From assembly GCA_964621225.1 (NCBI GenBank), contig CAZULK010000008.1:1-37813 (forward strand): a DNA stretch of 37,813 nt, written 5' to 3'. The notes beneath the pieces were generated by a model, which searched no databases, had not been told where the DNA came from, and was given only the letters and a program-made list of their open reading frames with translations. A program made the translations under genes and the position numbers. This DNA comes from CAYNUJ01 sp964621225. GTDB taxonomy: Bacteria > Bacteroidota > Ignavibacteria > Ignavibacteriales > Melioribacteraceae. Every line of letters begins with the position of its first letter. Positions within the stretch are counted from its first letter, which is position 1. Positions 1 to 7,764 of this stretch are shown in pieces.

Positions 1-567
1 TTTTATTCTCTTACTTGGGATTACAGAAAATATTGGAGATTTTGGTTTGACAATTCTTTCGTATTCAGACTTTCCGGGGGATATTCGGCGGGAGCCAGTC
101 CGCAACATTTCTTTGTAGGTGGAACGGATTACTGGATAAACAGAAGTTTTGCAACGGGTGAGATTCCTCTTAATTCCCCTAGTGATTTTGCATTTTTAAC
201 TCCGGGACTTCCTCTCAGAGGTTATGACTACGCCGAACAAATCGGAACTAAATACTCATTGCTTAATTTGGAATTAAGAATGCCTTTGATCCGTTATCTC
301 CTTACCGGACCGTTACCCTTGTTATTCCAGAATATATTGGGTGTTGCATTTGTTGATGCAGGTACGGCATGGACTAAAGATAAACAATTAAAATTATTCA
401 CTAAGAATTATAAAAATCAAACCGTTACGGACGATTTGCTGATAGGCACCGGAGTTGGGGCACGATTATATTTAATGTTCCTCTGGAGATTCGATGTGGC
501 ATGGACTTACGACATGCAGGCATTCAGCAAGCCGAGGTACTATATTTCAATTGGATTGGATTTTTAA
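1..567 (+). CDS. Omp85/BamA-type surface antigen, C-terminal part (5' truncated)
   Basis: The reading frame is open from base 1 to the TAA at 565-567, giving the last 188 residues of a protein whose start lies outside the window. The visible part looks like the end of an outer-membrane beta barrel: alternating polar and hydrophobic strands, FVGGTDYWINRSF, the PLRGY motif, ELRMPL, FVDAGTAW, and a terminal strand that ends in an aromatic residue (SIGLDF), as expected for recognition by the BAM machinery. This matches the bacterial surface antigen family (Omp85/TamA/BamA). In this group of bacteria the same barrel is often fused to TolB-like propeller repeats or to a peptidase-like N-terminus, so the exact role cannot be given. 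A strong terminator follows the stop codon directly. Confidence 0.7.
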   Translation, partial: FYSLTWDYRKYWRFWFDNSFVFRLSGGYSAGASPQHFFVGGTDYWINRSFATGEIPLNSPSDFAFLTPGLPLRGYDYAEQIGTKYSLLNLELRMPLIRYLLTGPLPLLFQNILGVAFVDAGTAWTKDKQLKLFTKNYKNQTVTDDLLIGTGVGARLYLMFLWRFDVAWTYDMQAFSKPRYYISIGLDF

Positions 568-571
568 AATG

Positions 572-599
572 AAAAAGTCGGCTTATGCCGACTTTTTTT
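572..599. terminator. Bidirectional intrinsic terminator
   Basis: An 11-bp perfect stem (572-582 with 587-597, loop TTAT) is followed by Ts on the plus strand and mirrored by an A-run, so it also ends in Ts on the minus strand. It lies between two convergent genes. The stop codon and last codons of the minus-strand FmdB gene (583 onward) are built into the hairpin. Confidence 0.85.
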
Positions 600-849
600 C
601 TGAACTGCTATTGGAAATTTTTGAATTTGGAACTGTCGTAGATTTTGATGATGATGATTTAGATCCATTTGATTTATAATCAGTTTCATAAAAACCGGAA
701 CCTTTAAATATTGGTCTTAGTCCCGTTCCGAATAATCTTTTTACATTTCCCTTACACTCCGGACATTCACTAATTGGTTCATCACTCATTCTTTGAAACA
801 TTTCGAATGTATGTCCGCAATCCAAACATTTATAATCATACGTCGGCAT
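583..849 (-). CDS. FmdB-family zinc-ribbon protein
   Basis: An 88-residue protein beginning MPTYDYKC. Two CxxC pairs (CLDC near residues 8-11 and CPEC near 29-32) form the small zinc ribbon of the FmdB/CxxC_CXXC_SSSS family. The motif GLRPIFKGSGFYETDY and a Ser/Lys-rich tail follow, both typical of this family. Its cellular role is not settled; it is usually called a regulatory or putative nucleic-acid-binding protein. I chose the ATG at 847-849 because GGAGGT lies six bases upstream and the family starts with MPxYxYxC. A longer frame to 906 exists but lacks a ribosome site. It is monocistronic and its 3' end is embedded in a bidirectional terminator. Confidence 0.88.
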   Translation of the reverse strand: MPTYDYKCLDCGHTFEMFQRMSDEPISECPECKGNVKRLFGTGLRPIFKGSGFYETDYKSNGSKSSSSKSTTVPNSKISNSSSEKKSA

Positions 850-968
850 TAGTACCTCCAAATTAGGAAATTTTAATCGTGCAAAAATAATAAGATTCTT
901 ACTCAAAATAAAAGATTCGTTTTACGGGGGGATTTTGTATTTTTGTGTTCCAATTTTTATGGATAGAC

Positions 969-1628
969 ATGAAAAAATTTTTACTCTACATTTTTAGTGC
1001 AATATTATTAACCGGCTGCTTGAATTACGAGCAAATTACTACTATTTACGGGAATCATTCAGGCAAAATGTTTATTCATTACTGGACGAACAAAATAGAC
1101 TTGACGGATTCCACTTATCTGACAAAATTAAAATTATTCGACGAGAACACCATACGGCAGGAGTACAATTCAAAATTTGTGAATCTAAATGATATTGAAA
1201 TTTATACTGATTATAGCGATTCAACACTTCATGCCAAAGTTAATTTAACATTCGAAAATATTGACTCATTGAAATTTTCCAAAGCATTCAGACAAGCCTC
1301 TATTTCAATAAAGGATTTACCCGACGGCAATCAACTCTTTTCTCAGGCCATCAACAGTTATTTCTTCGGTTTTGGAATCGAACCCTCGGAATACAAGATG
1401 AAATATGTATATTACTTGCCGGGTAAAATCATAAATCACAATGGAAATTATTCGTCGAACAACAAAGTGGTATGGGAATTCAGGATGGATCAGATTGATA
1501 AGATAAAAACCCTTTCGGCAACTTTTAAGCCCTACCCTTTGAAAGAGACTCCGAAAATAATCTATTATTTAGCGGGATTCGTCCTTTTAGTGGTTTTTGT
1601 ATTTATTTTCCGGAAAAGGAAGGGATGA
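969..1628 (+). CDS. Predicted lipoprotein with C-terminal membrane anchor
   Basis: A 219-residue protein starting MKKFLLYIF. It has a lipoprotein signal peptide with the lipobox LLTGC, so the mature N-terminus would be a lipidated cysteine near residue 17. The body is about 170 residues of mixed alpha/beta character with many Asp/Asn/Ser residues. A hydrophobic segment near the end (IIYYLAGFVLLVVFVFIF) is followed by RKRKG, suggesting a transmembrane helix with a cytoplasmic basic tail. I do not recognise a family. The start at 969 is preferred over the in-frame ATG at 945 because it places the signal peptide at the N-terminus. No strong ribosome site is visible. Confidence 0.72.
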   Translation: MKKFLLYIFSAILLTGCLNYEQITTIYGNHSGKMFIHYWTNKIDLTDSTYLTKLKLFDENTIRQEYNSKFVNLNDIEIYTDYSDSTLHAKVNLTFENIDSLKFSKAFRQASISIKDLPDGNQLFSQAINSYFFGFGIEPSEYKMKYVYYLPGKIINHNGNYSSNNKVVWEFRMDQIDKIKTLSATFKPYPLKETPKIIYYLAGFVLLVVFVFIFRKRKG

Positions 1629-1655
1629 GCATTTATAATTAATAAATGCCTCTTA
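1627..1655 (+). terminator. Weak AT-rich hairpin after lipoprotein gene
   Basis: GCATTTAT (1629-1636) pairs with ATAAATGC (1642-1649), followed by TCTTATT. The hairpin begins at the lipoprotein stop codon and precedes the prs promoter. The stem is AT-rich and the T-run is poor, so termination is only possible. Confidence 0.35.
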
Positions 1656-1684
1656 TTGACTTCCCTGGAGTATATCATTATATT
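1656..1684 (+). promoter_or_regulatory. Candidate promoter of the prs cluster
   Basis: TTGACT (1656-1661), a 17-base spacer and TATATT (1679-1684), five of six matches to each sigma70 box. The start codon is 37 bases beyond the -10 box. The same TTG-N20-TATATT arrangement occurs before rpsF, secDF and the gene at 35487. Confidence 0.6.
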
Positions 1685-1720
1685 TTGAAACTGTATTTTA
1701 ATTAAAAATGACATTACGTA

Positions 1721-2659
1721 ATGAGAACGGATCCAATTATTGTTTGCGGCAGTTCGGGTCGTGCTTTAACAGAAAAGATATCGAGTTATTTGGGAGTTGA
1801 GCCCGGACAGGTTGACATTAAAAGATTCAGCGACGGTGAAATTTGGGTCAAATATAGACAAAATATCCGTGGTAGGGATTTATTCATTGTCCAATCTACT
1901 CAACCGCCGGCAGAAAATTTAATGGAATTACTAATTATGCTAGATGCGGCAAAAAGAGCCTCGTCCAGCAGAATTACTGCGGTAATTCCCTATTTCGGTT
2001 ATGCCAGACAAGATAGAAAAGATCAACCGAGAGTTGCAATTACAGCTAAAATGATTGCTAATCTCCTTACTGTTGCAGGTGCCGACAGGGTTATTACAAT
2101 GGACCTTCACGCTGCACAGATTCAAGGATTTTTTGATATTCCGTTCGATCATTTATATGCTTCAACACTTTTTTCCGGACTATTCAAGGAAAAAGCGGAT
2201 AATTTGGTTGTTGCTTCTCCGGACGTGGGAGGAATTAAATATGCCCGTTCTTATGCTCGCAGACTCGGAGCGGGATTGGTTCTTATGGACAAAAGAAGAC
2301 CAAAGCATAACGTTGCCGAAGTAATGAATATTATTGGCGAAGTGGAAGGTAAAGATGTTTTATTGGTTGACGATTTGATTGATACAGGAGGAACTTTTGT
2401 TGCCGCAATTGAGGCATTAAAAAATAAAGGTGCCAATAAGATTTACGGTGCGGTTACCCATCCTCTGTTATCTGGTAGCGCAATGGAAAAAATTGAAAAT
2501 AGTCAGATTGAAAAATTGTATGTGAGCGATAGTATAGAATTAGCTAGAGATTCAGAAAAAATAGTTGTCCGTTCCGCTTATCGTTTATTTGGCGAAGCAA
2601 TAAGACGTACACATAATAACGAATCAATTAGCTCATTGTTCGAAATTGATAAAGGTTAG
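1721..2659 (+). CDS. prs: Ribose-phosphate pyrophosphokinase (PRPP synthetase)
   Basis: 312 residues, the usual length for class I PRPP synthetase, a cytosolic enzyme that makes PRPP from ribose-5-phosphate and ATP for nucleotide, His and Trp synthesis. Visible landmarks are the N-terminal fold with FSDGEIWV, the ATP/catalytic segment around YARQDRK, the Mg/ATP motif DLHAAQIQGFF, and the PRPP-binding loop VLLVDDLIDTGGT. The ATG at 1721 is the family-length start; no clear Shine-Dalgarno precedes it. It heads the conserved prs-rplY(ctc)-pth order seen in many bacteria, with a 27-base gap to rplY. Confidence 0.97.
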   Translation: MRTDPIIVCGSSGRALTEKISSYLGVEPGQVDIKRFSDGEIWVKYRQNIRGRDLFIVQSTQPPAENLMELLIMLDAAKRASSSRITAVIPYFGYARQDRKDQPRVAITAKMIANLLTVAGADRVITMDLHAAQIQGFFDIPFDHLYASTLFSGLFKEKADNLVVASPDVGGIKYARSYARRLGAGLVLMDKRRPKHNVAEVMNIIGEVEGKDVLLVDDLIDTGGTFVAAIEALKNKGANKIYGAVTHPLLSGSAMEKIENSQIEKLYVSDSIELARDSEKIVVRSAYRLFGEAIRRTHNNESISSLFEIDKG

Positions 2660-2686
2660 AAAATAAGTAATTATCGGAGAGATAAA

Positions 2687-3334
2687 ATGAACGAAATAGT
2701 ATTAAATGTGAAAAAACGTGAGAAGATGACCAAAGGTGAATTGAATAGCCTTAGAAAATCGGGTTATGTACCGGGTGTGATTTATTCAAAAGAATTGGAT
2801 TCTCCTATTAACTTTACAGTTATGGAAACCGCGCTGAATAAATTAATTTTCACTTCAGAGACCCATATTGTAAACTTAACATTCGAAAATGGCGAAGAGC
2901 ATCATGCAATTGTTAAAGATGTGCAATTCGATCCATTGACAGATAAAGTTATTCACGTTGATTTTCATGCTGTTAAATTTGGACAGGCAATCACTGTTGA
3001 AGTTCCGGTTTATTTGGTTGGTACTGCCAAAGGTATCAAAGAAGGCGGTAACCTTATGAACCCTGTTACCAAACTCGAAATTGAATGTTTACCACGTCAA
3101 ATTCCCGAGAAATTGGAAATCGACGTTACAGATTTGGGATTGAACGATTCAATTTTTGTAAAAGATTTGAATTACGAAGGTGTTAAAATCCTTAATCAGG
3201 AAGATACTTTGATTGTTACGGTTGCTGCTAAAAGAGCCGAAGAGGTTGAAGAAACTGAAGAACTACCTCTCGACGAAGAAGCTGCCGAACCTGAAGTTAT
3301 TTCCAAAGGTAAATCTGAAGAAGACGGAGAATAA
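2687..3334 (+). CDS. rplY: 50S ribosomal protein L25 (CTC/TL5 type)
   Basis: 215 residues, the long general-stress (CTC/TL5) form of L25 that binds 5S rRNA in the large subunit. The N-terminal domain has the family signatures SLRKSGYVPGVIYS and HHAIVKDVQFDPLTDKVIHVDF. The CTC-specific beta domain follows, with VPVYLVGTAKGIKEGG and IPEKLEIDVTDLGLNDS. The C-terminus is a highly acidic tail (EEVEETEELPLDEEAAEPE). GGAGA lies eight bases before the ATG. It sits between prs and pth in the classic order and is probably co-transcribed with both. Confidence 0.96.
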   Translation: MNEIVLNVKKREKMTKGELNSLRKSGYVPGVIYSKELDSPINFTVMETALNKLIFTSETHIVNLTFENGEEHHAIVKDVQFDPLTDKVIHVDFHAVKFGQAITVEVPVYLVGTAKGIKEGGNLMNPVTKLEIECLPRQIPEKLEIDVTDLGLNDSIFVKDLNYEGVKILNQEDTLIVTVAAKRAEEVEETEELPLDEEAAEPEVISKGKSEEDGE

Positions 3335-3348
3335 TTTAGATTTCTGCC

Positions 3349-3954
3349 TTGAGAGTAGTTCTTGGTATTGGAAATATCGGAGAGCGTTACAGCTTAACTA
3401 AACATAATATTGGGTTTATACTGTTGGATAGCTTAGCCCAAAAGTTAAAAAACCCGATAATTAAACAAAAAAAGAACTATTTATATACTCTCGGAAGATT
3501 AAAAGGCGAAGAATATTTGTTGGTTAAACCAACAACTTATGTTAATAAAAGCGGCGATGCCGCTTTTTACATTTTTAAAGAATACAATTTGGACATACAA
3601 GACTTATTAGTGGTCACCGATGACATTAACCTCGAGTTGGGAAAAATAAGAATCCGAAAAGGAGGAGGAGACGGTGGGCATAACGGTCTCGCCTCTATCA
3701 TCGATGCGCTTGGCAGTACTGAATTTGCCAGAATGAGATTCGGAATCGGTAATCAATTCGAAAAAGGAGAAATGGCAGATTATGTCCTTTCGCCATTTTC
3801 CGATGAGGAAATTAAAGTTGTAAATAGTAGAATTGATTTTTGCAATGAATTGATAATTAGTTTTATATTTGGCGGTTTGAAAAATATGTTAGATAATTTT
3901 AGTAAAAATAGTAGTAATAATAATCCATCACTAACAAATAAAGGTAGTAACTAA
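3349..3954 (+). CDS. pth: Peptidyl-tRNA hydrolase
   Basis: 201 residues. The enzyme releases tRNA from prematurely dissociated peptidyl-tRNA in the cytosol. Family motifs are clear: GIGNIGERY with N9, TKHNIGF with the catalytic His at position 19, VKPTTYVNKSG, the acidic DDINLELG segment, and GGGDGGHNGLASI. The frame opens with TTG (3349-3351), which gives the canonical N-terminus RVVLGIGN; no in-frame ATG is available before the active-site motifs. The C-terminal 20 residues are Ser/Asn-rich and look disordered. Its stop overlaps the hppA start by one base (TAATG), implying translational coupling. Confidence 0.95.
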   Translation: MRVVLGIGNIGERYSLTKHNIGFILLDSLAQKLKNPIIKQKKNYLYTLGRLKGEEYLLVKPTTYVNKSGDAAFYIFKEYNLDIQDLLVVTDDINLELGKIRIRKGGGDGGHNGLASIIDALGSTEFARMRFGIGNQFEKGEMADYVLSPFSDEEIKVVNSRIDFCNELIISFIFGGLKNMLDNFSKNSSNNNPSLTNKGSN

Positions 3955-6023
3955 TGAACACATTACTCTATGCTGTACCAATAGTCGGCTTGGCTGCCTT
4001 GCTTTATTCATTTATTAAAAATTCATGGATAAGCAAGCAAGATGCTGGGAATGAGAGAATGGTGGAAATCTCGACTTACATTCGGGAAGGAGCCATCGCA
4101 TTCCTAAAAACTGAATACAAAGTGCTATCTATTTTCGTTTTAACTGTTGCCGTACTTCTTGCCTTTGCCAATAGCGGCAGGGAAGATTCCTCTTGGCTGA
4201 TTGCGGTTTCATTCGTAATCGGAGCTCTTTGCTCTGCTTTGGCAGGCTTTTTAGGAATGATAGCAGCAACTAAATCGAACGTTAGAACCACAAATGCCGC
4301 AAGGAAAGGTTTGGCGGAAGCATTACAGATTGCTTTTTCCGGTGGTTCTATTATGGGAATGAACGTTGTAGGACTTGGTGTTCTAGGACTGAGTATTTTA
4401 TTTATATTTTATAACAACTCTATGCACTGGGATTTACCAAGAGTGATAAATGTACTAAGTGGTTTTTCTTTGGGTGCATCCTCTATTGCTCTTTTTGCAA
4501 GAGTTGGAGGAGGAATTTATACAAAAGCAGCAGACGTTGGAGCGGATCTTGCCGGTAAAGTATACGAAGGCATTCCGGAAGACGATCCCAGAAACCCTGC
4601 AACAATTGCGGACAACGTTGGGGATAACGTTGGTGATGTTGCCGGTATGGGAGCAGATCTTTTTGAATCCTACGTTGGTGCAATAATCGGTTCGATGGTA
4701 CTAGGTGCTGCATTCACAGCTTCTATGCCTTCGGGAAGCGAAAATTCTGCCGTTCTCTTACCTCTTATTTTAGCCGGAGTTGGAATTATTCTTTCGATTG
4801 TCGGCACATTTTTCGTGAGGGTGAAAGAAGGCGGTAATCCTCAGAAAGCTTTGAACATGGGTGAATTCGGAGCCTCGGGCTTAATGATAGTTGCAGCTTA
4901 TTTTGTAACTACTCACTTATTGCCCTCTTCCTGGACTTTTGAAGGGACAGAATATACTGCAAACGGTGTTTTTATTGCAACTATAATCGGGCTTGTTGCA
5001 GGTGTATTAATTGGATTGATAACCGAGTATTTCACCGGAACACATTATAAACCGGTTCATTCAATAGCAAGTCAATCCGTAACAGGTGCCGCTACCAATA
5101 TTATAAGCGGTTTGGGAATTGGAATGATGTCGACAGCTCCTCCAATTCTAATCATTGCTATAGGAATTATAGGTGCATATGAATATGCCAATTTATACGG
5201 AATTGCTATTGCAGCTTTAGGTATGCTTTCTACAACCGGAATCCAATTGGCTGTGGATGCTTACGGTCCAATTTCGGATAACGCCGGTGGAATTGCTGAA
5301 ATGGCTGAATTACCCGCAGAAGTTCGTGAAAGAACCGACAAACTTGATGCAGTTGGAAATACAACCGCAGCAATAGGAAAAGGATTCGCAATCGGATCCG
5401 CAGCCTTAACTGCCTTAGCATTATTCTCCGCTTATATGCATCAAGCTGATATTACAACAATAGATATAAGTAAACCGGTCATAATGGGTGGTTTATTTAT
5501 TGGCGCAATGCTACCCTTCCTCTTTTCTTCTATGGCGATGGGAGCCGTAGGAAGAGCTGCAAAACAAATGATTTTGGAAGTCGGAAGACAATTCAGAGAA
5601 ATTGCAGGTTTAAGGGAAGGAACGGCAAAAGCAGAATATTCCAAATGTGTTGAAATTTCAACTGCCGCTGCCATCAAGGAAATGATTGTTCCGGGTCTTA
5701 TGGCAGTTATTGTTCCGGTTGTAATCGGCTTTTTAAGCAAAGAAATGCTTGCCGGACTTTTGGCAGGAGTAACAACCAGCGGTGTTTTGATGGCTATTTT
5801 CCAATCAAATTCCGGTGGTGCCTGGGATAACGCTAAAAAACTGATAGAAGGAGATCTGACTATCGACGGGAAAGTTTACAGCAAAGGTTCCGATGCTCAC
5901 AAAGCCGCTGTAGTGGGCGATACTGTAGGTGATCCGTTCAAAGATACCTCAGGTCCTTCGCTGAACATATTGATTAAATTAATGTCTGTGGTTTCACTTG
6001 TAATTGCACCACTCATTAAATAG
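3954..6023 (+). CDS. hppA: Membrane-bound ion-pumping pyrophosphatase
   Basis: 689 residues and about 16 hydrophobic segments, as in membrane pyrophosphatases, which hydrolyse PPi and export H+ or Na+. The catalytic signature is complete: DVGADLAGKVYEGIPEDD, PRNPATIADNVGDNVGD, GMGADLFESYVG, and near the C-terminus VGDTVGDPFKDTSGPS. The GNTTAAIGKG segment carries Ala rather than Lys at the position that separates K+-dependent from K+-independent enzymes, so K+ dependence is expected. The Glu in FESYVG is compatible with the bacterial K+-dependent branch that includes Na+ pumps, so H+ versus Na+ is unresolved. It is translationally coupled to pth; a PPi-using pump beside PPi-linked nucleotide and translation genes is metabolically sensible. 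Confidence 0.96.
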   Translation: MNTLLYAVPIVGLAALLYSFIKNSWISKQDAGNERMVEISTYIREGAIAFLKTEYKVLSIFVLTVAVLLAFANSGREDSSWLIAVSFVIGALCSALAGFLGMIAATKSNVRTTNAARKGLAEALQIAFSGGSIMGMNVVGLGVLGLSILFIFYNNSMHWDLPRVINVLSGFSLGASSIALFARVGGGIYTKAADVGADLAGKVYEGIPEDDPRNPATIADNVGDNVGDVAGMGADLFESYVGAIIGSMVLGAAFTASMPSGSENSAVLLPLILAGVGIILSIVGTFFVRVKEGGNPQKALNMGEFGASGLMIVAAYFVTTHLLPSSWTFEGTEYTANGVFIATIIGLVAGVLIGLITEYFTGTHYKPVHSIASQSVTGAATNIISGLGIGMMSTAPPILIIAIGIIGAYEYANLYGIAIAALGMLSTTGIQLAVDAYGPISDNAGGIAEMAELPAEVRERTDKLDAVGNTTAAIGKGFAIGSAALTALALFSAYMHQADITTIDISKPVIMGGLFIGAMLPFLFSSMAMGAVGRAAKQMILEVGRQFREIAGLREGTAKAEYSKCVEISTAAAIKEMIVPGLMAVIVPVVIGFLSKEMLAGLLAGVTTSGVLMAIFQSNSGGAWDNAKKLIEGDLTIDGKVYSKGSDAHKAAVVGDTVGDPFKDTSGPSLNILIKLMSVVSLVIAPLIK

Positions 6024-6032
6024 AGTTATATT
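6004..6032 (+). promoter_or_regulatory. Candidate promoter of the rpsF operon
   Basis: TTGCAC (6004-6009), a 17-base spacer and TATATT (6027-6032), located across the 3' end of hppA. The -35 box matches only its TTG core, but spacing and -10 are identical to the candidates before prs, secDF and the gene at 35487. It would give a leader of roughly 70 bases. Confidence 0.45.
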
Positions 6033-6057
6033 TCGAACTATATTTTTTATTAACCCT

Positions 6058-6081
6058 GCTCTCCGGCGAAAGCCGGAGGGC
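6058..6081 (+). promoter_or_regulatory. GNRA-capped hairpin in the rpsF leader
   Basis: A 10-bp stem (6058-6067 with 6072-6081, one G-U pair) capped by a GAAA tetraloop, in the short hppA-rpsF gap just before the strong ribosome site AGGGAGG. It is not followed by Ts, so it is unlikely to be a terminator. rpsF leaders in many bacteria carry an S6:S18-binding autoregulatory structure; I cannot confirm the conserved features of that motif here. Confidence 0.45.
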
Positions 6082-6107
6082 CTAATTAAGTCCATAGGGA
6101 GGATAAA

Positions 6108-6464
6108 ATGAAAACAAACAACTATGAAAGCGTTGTAATTATCAACGCCGCTCTGGAAGATGAGCAAATTAAAGCTACCATAGGTAGAATTGGAGAAGCT
6201 CTCCTGACCAATGGTGCTGAAACTACCGATGTGGAAGATTGGGGCAGAAGACGCCTCGCCTATCCAATCCAAAAAGCTAAGAGTGGTTATTACTATATCG
6301 TTCGCTATACTGCTCCTCCATCGAGTATTTCCAAAATAGAAAGATTCTTCTTTTTGGAAGAAACCATTATCAGATACCTTACCGTAAAACTCGATAAAAA
6401 AGCGATGGAATACTATAAGAATAAGAAAAAAGATGAAACAAAATCTGACGCTACTAATGAATAA
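6108..6464 (+). CDS. rpsF: 30S ribosomal protein S6
   Basis: 118 residues. S6 binds 16S rRNA with S18 on the small-subunit platform. The N-terminal strand YESVVIINAALEDEQIKATI and the motif WGRRRLAYPIQKAKSGYYYIVRY are characteristic. The C-terminus is Lys-rich. A strong ribosome site (AGGGAGG) lies six bases before the ATG. First gene of rpsF-ssb-rpsR-rplI, an arrangement shared with many bacteria, with a 32-base gap to ssb. Confidence 0.97.
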   Translation: MKTNNYESVVIINAALEDEQIKATIGRIGEALLTNGAETTDVEDWGRRRLAYPIQKAKSGYYYIVRYTAPPSSISKIERFFFLEETIIRYLTVKLDKKAMEYYKNKKKDETKSDATNE

Positions 6465-6496
6465 TGATTCGATGTAATTGGTAATACGGAGGAAAG

Positions 6497-6997
6497 ATGT
6501 CTGACCTTAGAATGCCTGAATTAAACAGCGTAACAATTGCCGGAAATTTAACAAAAGACCCTGTGTTTAGAAAAACTTCCAATAACACTCCGGTCGTTAA
6601 TTTCCATATTGCTTCCAACAGAAGATACAAAGACAGCAATAACAAATGGCAGGAAGATGTTTGTTATGTTGGAATTGTTGCTTGGAACAAACTTGCAGAA
6701 AGCTGCATGAATAGGATAAAAAAAGGTAGCGCTGTTTTAGTGGAAGGCGAATTACAAAGTAGGATTGTTCCTACAAGGGATGGCAAAACCAGATCTATTA
6801 TAGAAGTGAAAGCTCAACGCATTCAGTTCTTGAACAGATCGAAACCAAACAATAATGGTTTTGAACCCGAAGCAGAATCATCCAAAGTGGAAAATTCTGA
6901 TGATTCTCTGGATACTTTCTCGATGGATGATGATAATTCATTCGATAAATTCCTCACCGACGAGGAATCGGATTTAATGAACGATGATAATAACTAA
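6497..6997 (+). CDS. ssb: Single-stranded DNA-binding protein
   Basis: 166 residues. The OB fold occupies about residues 8-112: LNSVTIAGNLTKDPVFRKTS, VNFHIASNRRYKD, VCYVGIVAWNKLAES, and KGSAVLVEGELQSR. A flexible acidic tail follows (residues 113-166). SSB normally ends in a DDDIPF-like tip that recruits repair and replication proteins. Here the protein ends DLMNDDNN, and the nearest similar element is an internal MDDDNSFDKF about 20 residues from the end. CGGAGG stands before the ATG at 6497; an ATG five codons downstream is less likely. The gene sits between rpsF and rpsR, as in many lineages. Confidence 0.96.
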   Translation: MSDLRMPELNSVTIAGNLTKDPVFRKTSNNTPVVNFHIASNRRYKDSNNKWQEDVCYVGIVAWNKLAESCMNRIKKGSAVLVEGELQSRIVPTRDGKTRSIIEVKAQRIQFLNRSKPNNNGFEPEAESSKVENSDDSLDTFSMDDDNSFDKFLTDEESDLMNDDNN

Positions 6998-7008
6998 GAG
7001 GTAAGATT

Positions 7009-7218
7009 ATGAAAAATAAAAAAGCAAGAAGAGAAATAACCGAGTTTATTGATTATAAAGACCCTAAATTGTTGCAAAAATTCGTTACGGATCAGGGAAA
7101 GATTATCCCTCGCAGAATTACAGGTCTTAGCGCAAAACAGCATCGTGAACTGGTGACAGCCATTAAGAGAGCTCGTCATATAGCTGTTATGCCTTTTATT
7201 TCAGAAGCAGTTAAGTAA
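7009..7218 (+). CDS. rpsR: 30S ribosomal protein S18
   Basis: 69 residues, basic, with the S18 signature IDYKDPKLLQKFVTDQGKIIPRRITGLSAKQHRELVTAIKRAR spread over residues 12-55 (shown here in outline: IDYKDPKLLQKF, GKIIPRRITG, AKQHRELVTAIKRAR). S18 pairs with S6 on the 30S platform. AGAGGT lies eight bases before the ATG. The gap from ssb is 11 bases and to rplI 14 bases, so all four genes should share one transcript. Confidence 0.97.
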   Translation: MKNKKARREITEFIDYKDPKLLQKFVTDQGKIIPRRITGLSAKQHRELVTAIKRARHIAVMPFISEAVK

Positions 7219-7232
7219 TTGGGAGAGAAAAA

Positions 7233-7676
7233 ATGAAGGTAATATTAAGAAAAAACTTTGATCAGTTAGGTAAAGTTGGTGACGTTGTTGAGGTTAAAGA
7301 CGGTTTCGCTATGAATTACTTATTACCCAGAGACATAGCTGCTATTGCAACCGAAGGCAACATGAGAGCTCTTGAAGAAGAAAGAGCGCAAAAAGCTAAA
7401 AAAGAAGCTAAAGAGTTGGAACTTGCAAATCAGTTAGCCGAAGAATTATCCAAAGTTTCAATCACCATTCCTGTTAAAGTTGGTGAAGAGGATAAGATTT
7501 TCGGTTCCGTTACTACACAAATGATTGCGGATGCTCTTAAAGAAAAAGGTTATGAAATAGACAAACGTAAAATAGAAATTAAAGAACCCATCAAAGCTCT
7601 CGGTATTTATGAAGTTGAAGTTAAACTTCATTCCGAAGTAAATACTATTGTTAAAACTTGGGTTGTAAGAGAATAG
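7233..7676 (+). CDS. rplI: 50S ribosomal protein L9
   Basis: 147 residues. The N-terminal RNA-binding domain is clear: MKVILRKNFDQLGKVGDVVEV and GFAMNYLLPRDIA. A long central helix rich in Lys/Glu/Ala (about residues 44-78) leads to the C-terminal domain with IFGSVTTQMIADALKEKGYEIDKRKI (split here as IFGSVTTQMIADAL and KRKIEIKEPIKALGIYEV). GGGAGA precedes the ATG. It is the last gene of the rpsF operon and is followed six bases later by a terminator. Confidence 0.97.
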   Translation: MKVILRKNFDQLGKVGDVVEVKDGFAMNYLLPRDIAAIATEGNMRALEEERAQKAKKEAKELELANQLAEELSKVSITIPVKVGEEDKIFGSVTTQMIADALKEKGYEIDKRKIEIKEPIKALGIYEVEVKLHSEVNTIVKTWVVRE

Positions 7677-7681
7677 TTATT

Positions 7682-7710
7682 AGCCCCTTTAACTAAGGGG
7701 CTTTTCTTTT
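7682..7710 (+). terminator. Intrinsic terminator of the rpsF-rplI operon
   Basis: AGCCCCTT (7682-7689) pairs perfectly with AAGGGGCT (7695-7702), five-base loop, followed by TTTCTTTT. It starts a few bases after the rplI stop codon. Confidence 0.9.
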
Positions 7711-7713
7711 CCC

Positions 7714-7764
7714 ATCCGTCGGCATTTCCTTATAAATGCAATAAATATAAGGGCTTAGACGGAT
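7714..7764. other. Nested inverted repeat between rplI terminator and secDF promoter
   Basis: Outer arms ATCCGTC (7714-7720) and GACGGAT (7758-7764) enclose inner arms CCTTATA (7728-7734) and TATAAGG (7746-7752). A competing helix GCATTT/AAATGC (7722-7727 with 7734-7739) overlaps the inner one. It is followed by TTTT. It may be a backup terminator or a DNA-level site; no known family is recognised. Confidence 0.4.
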
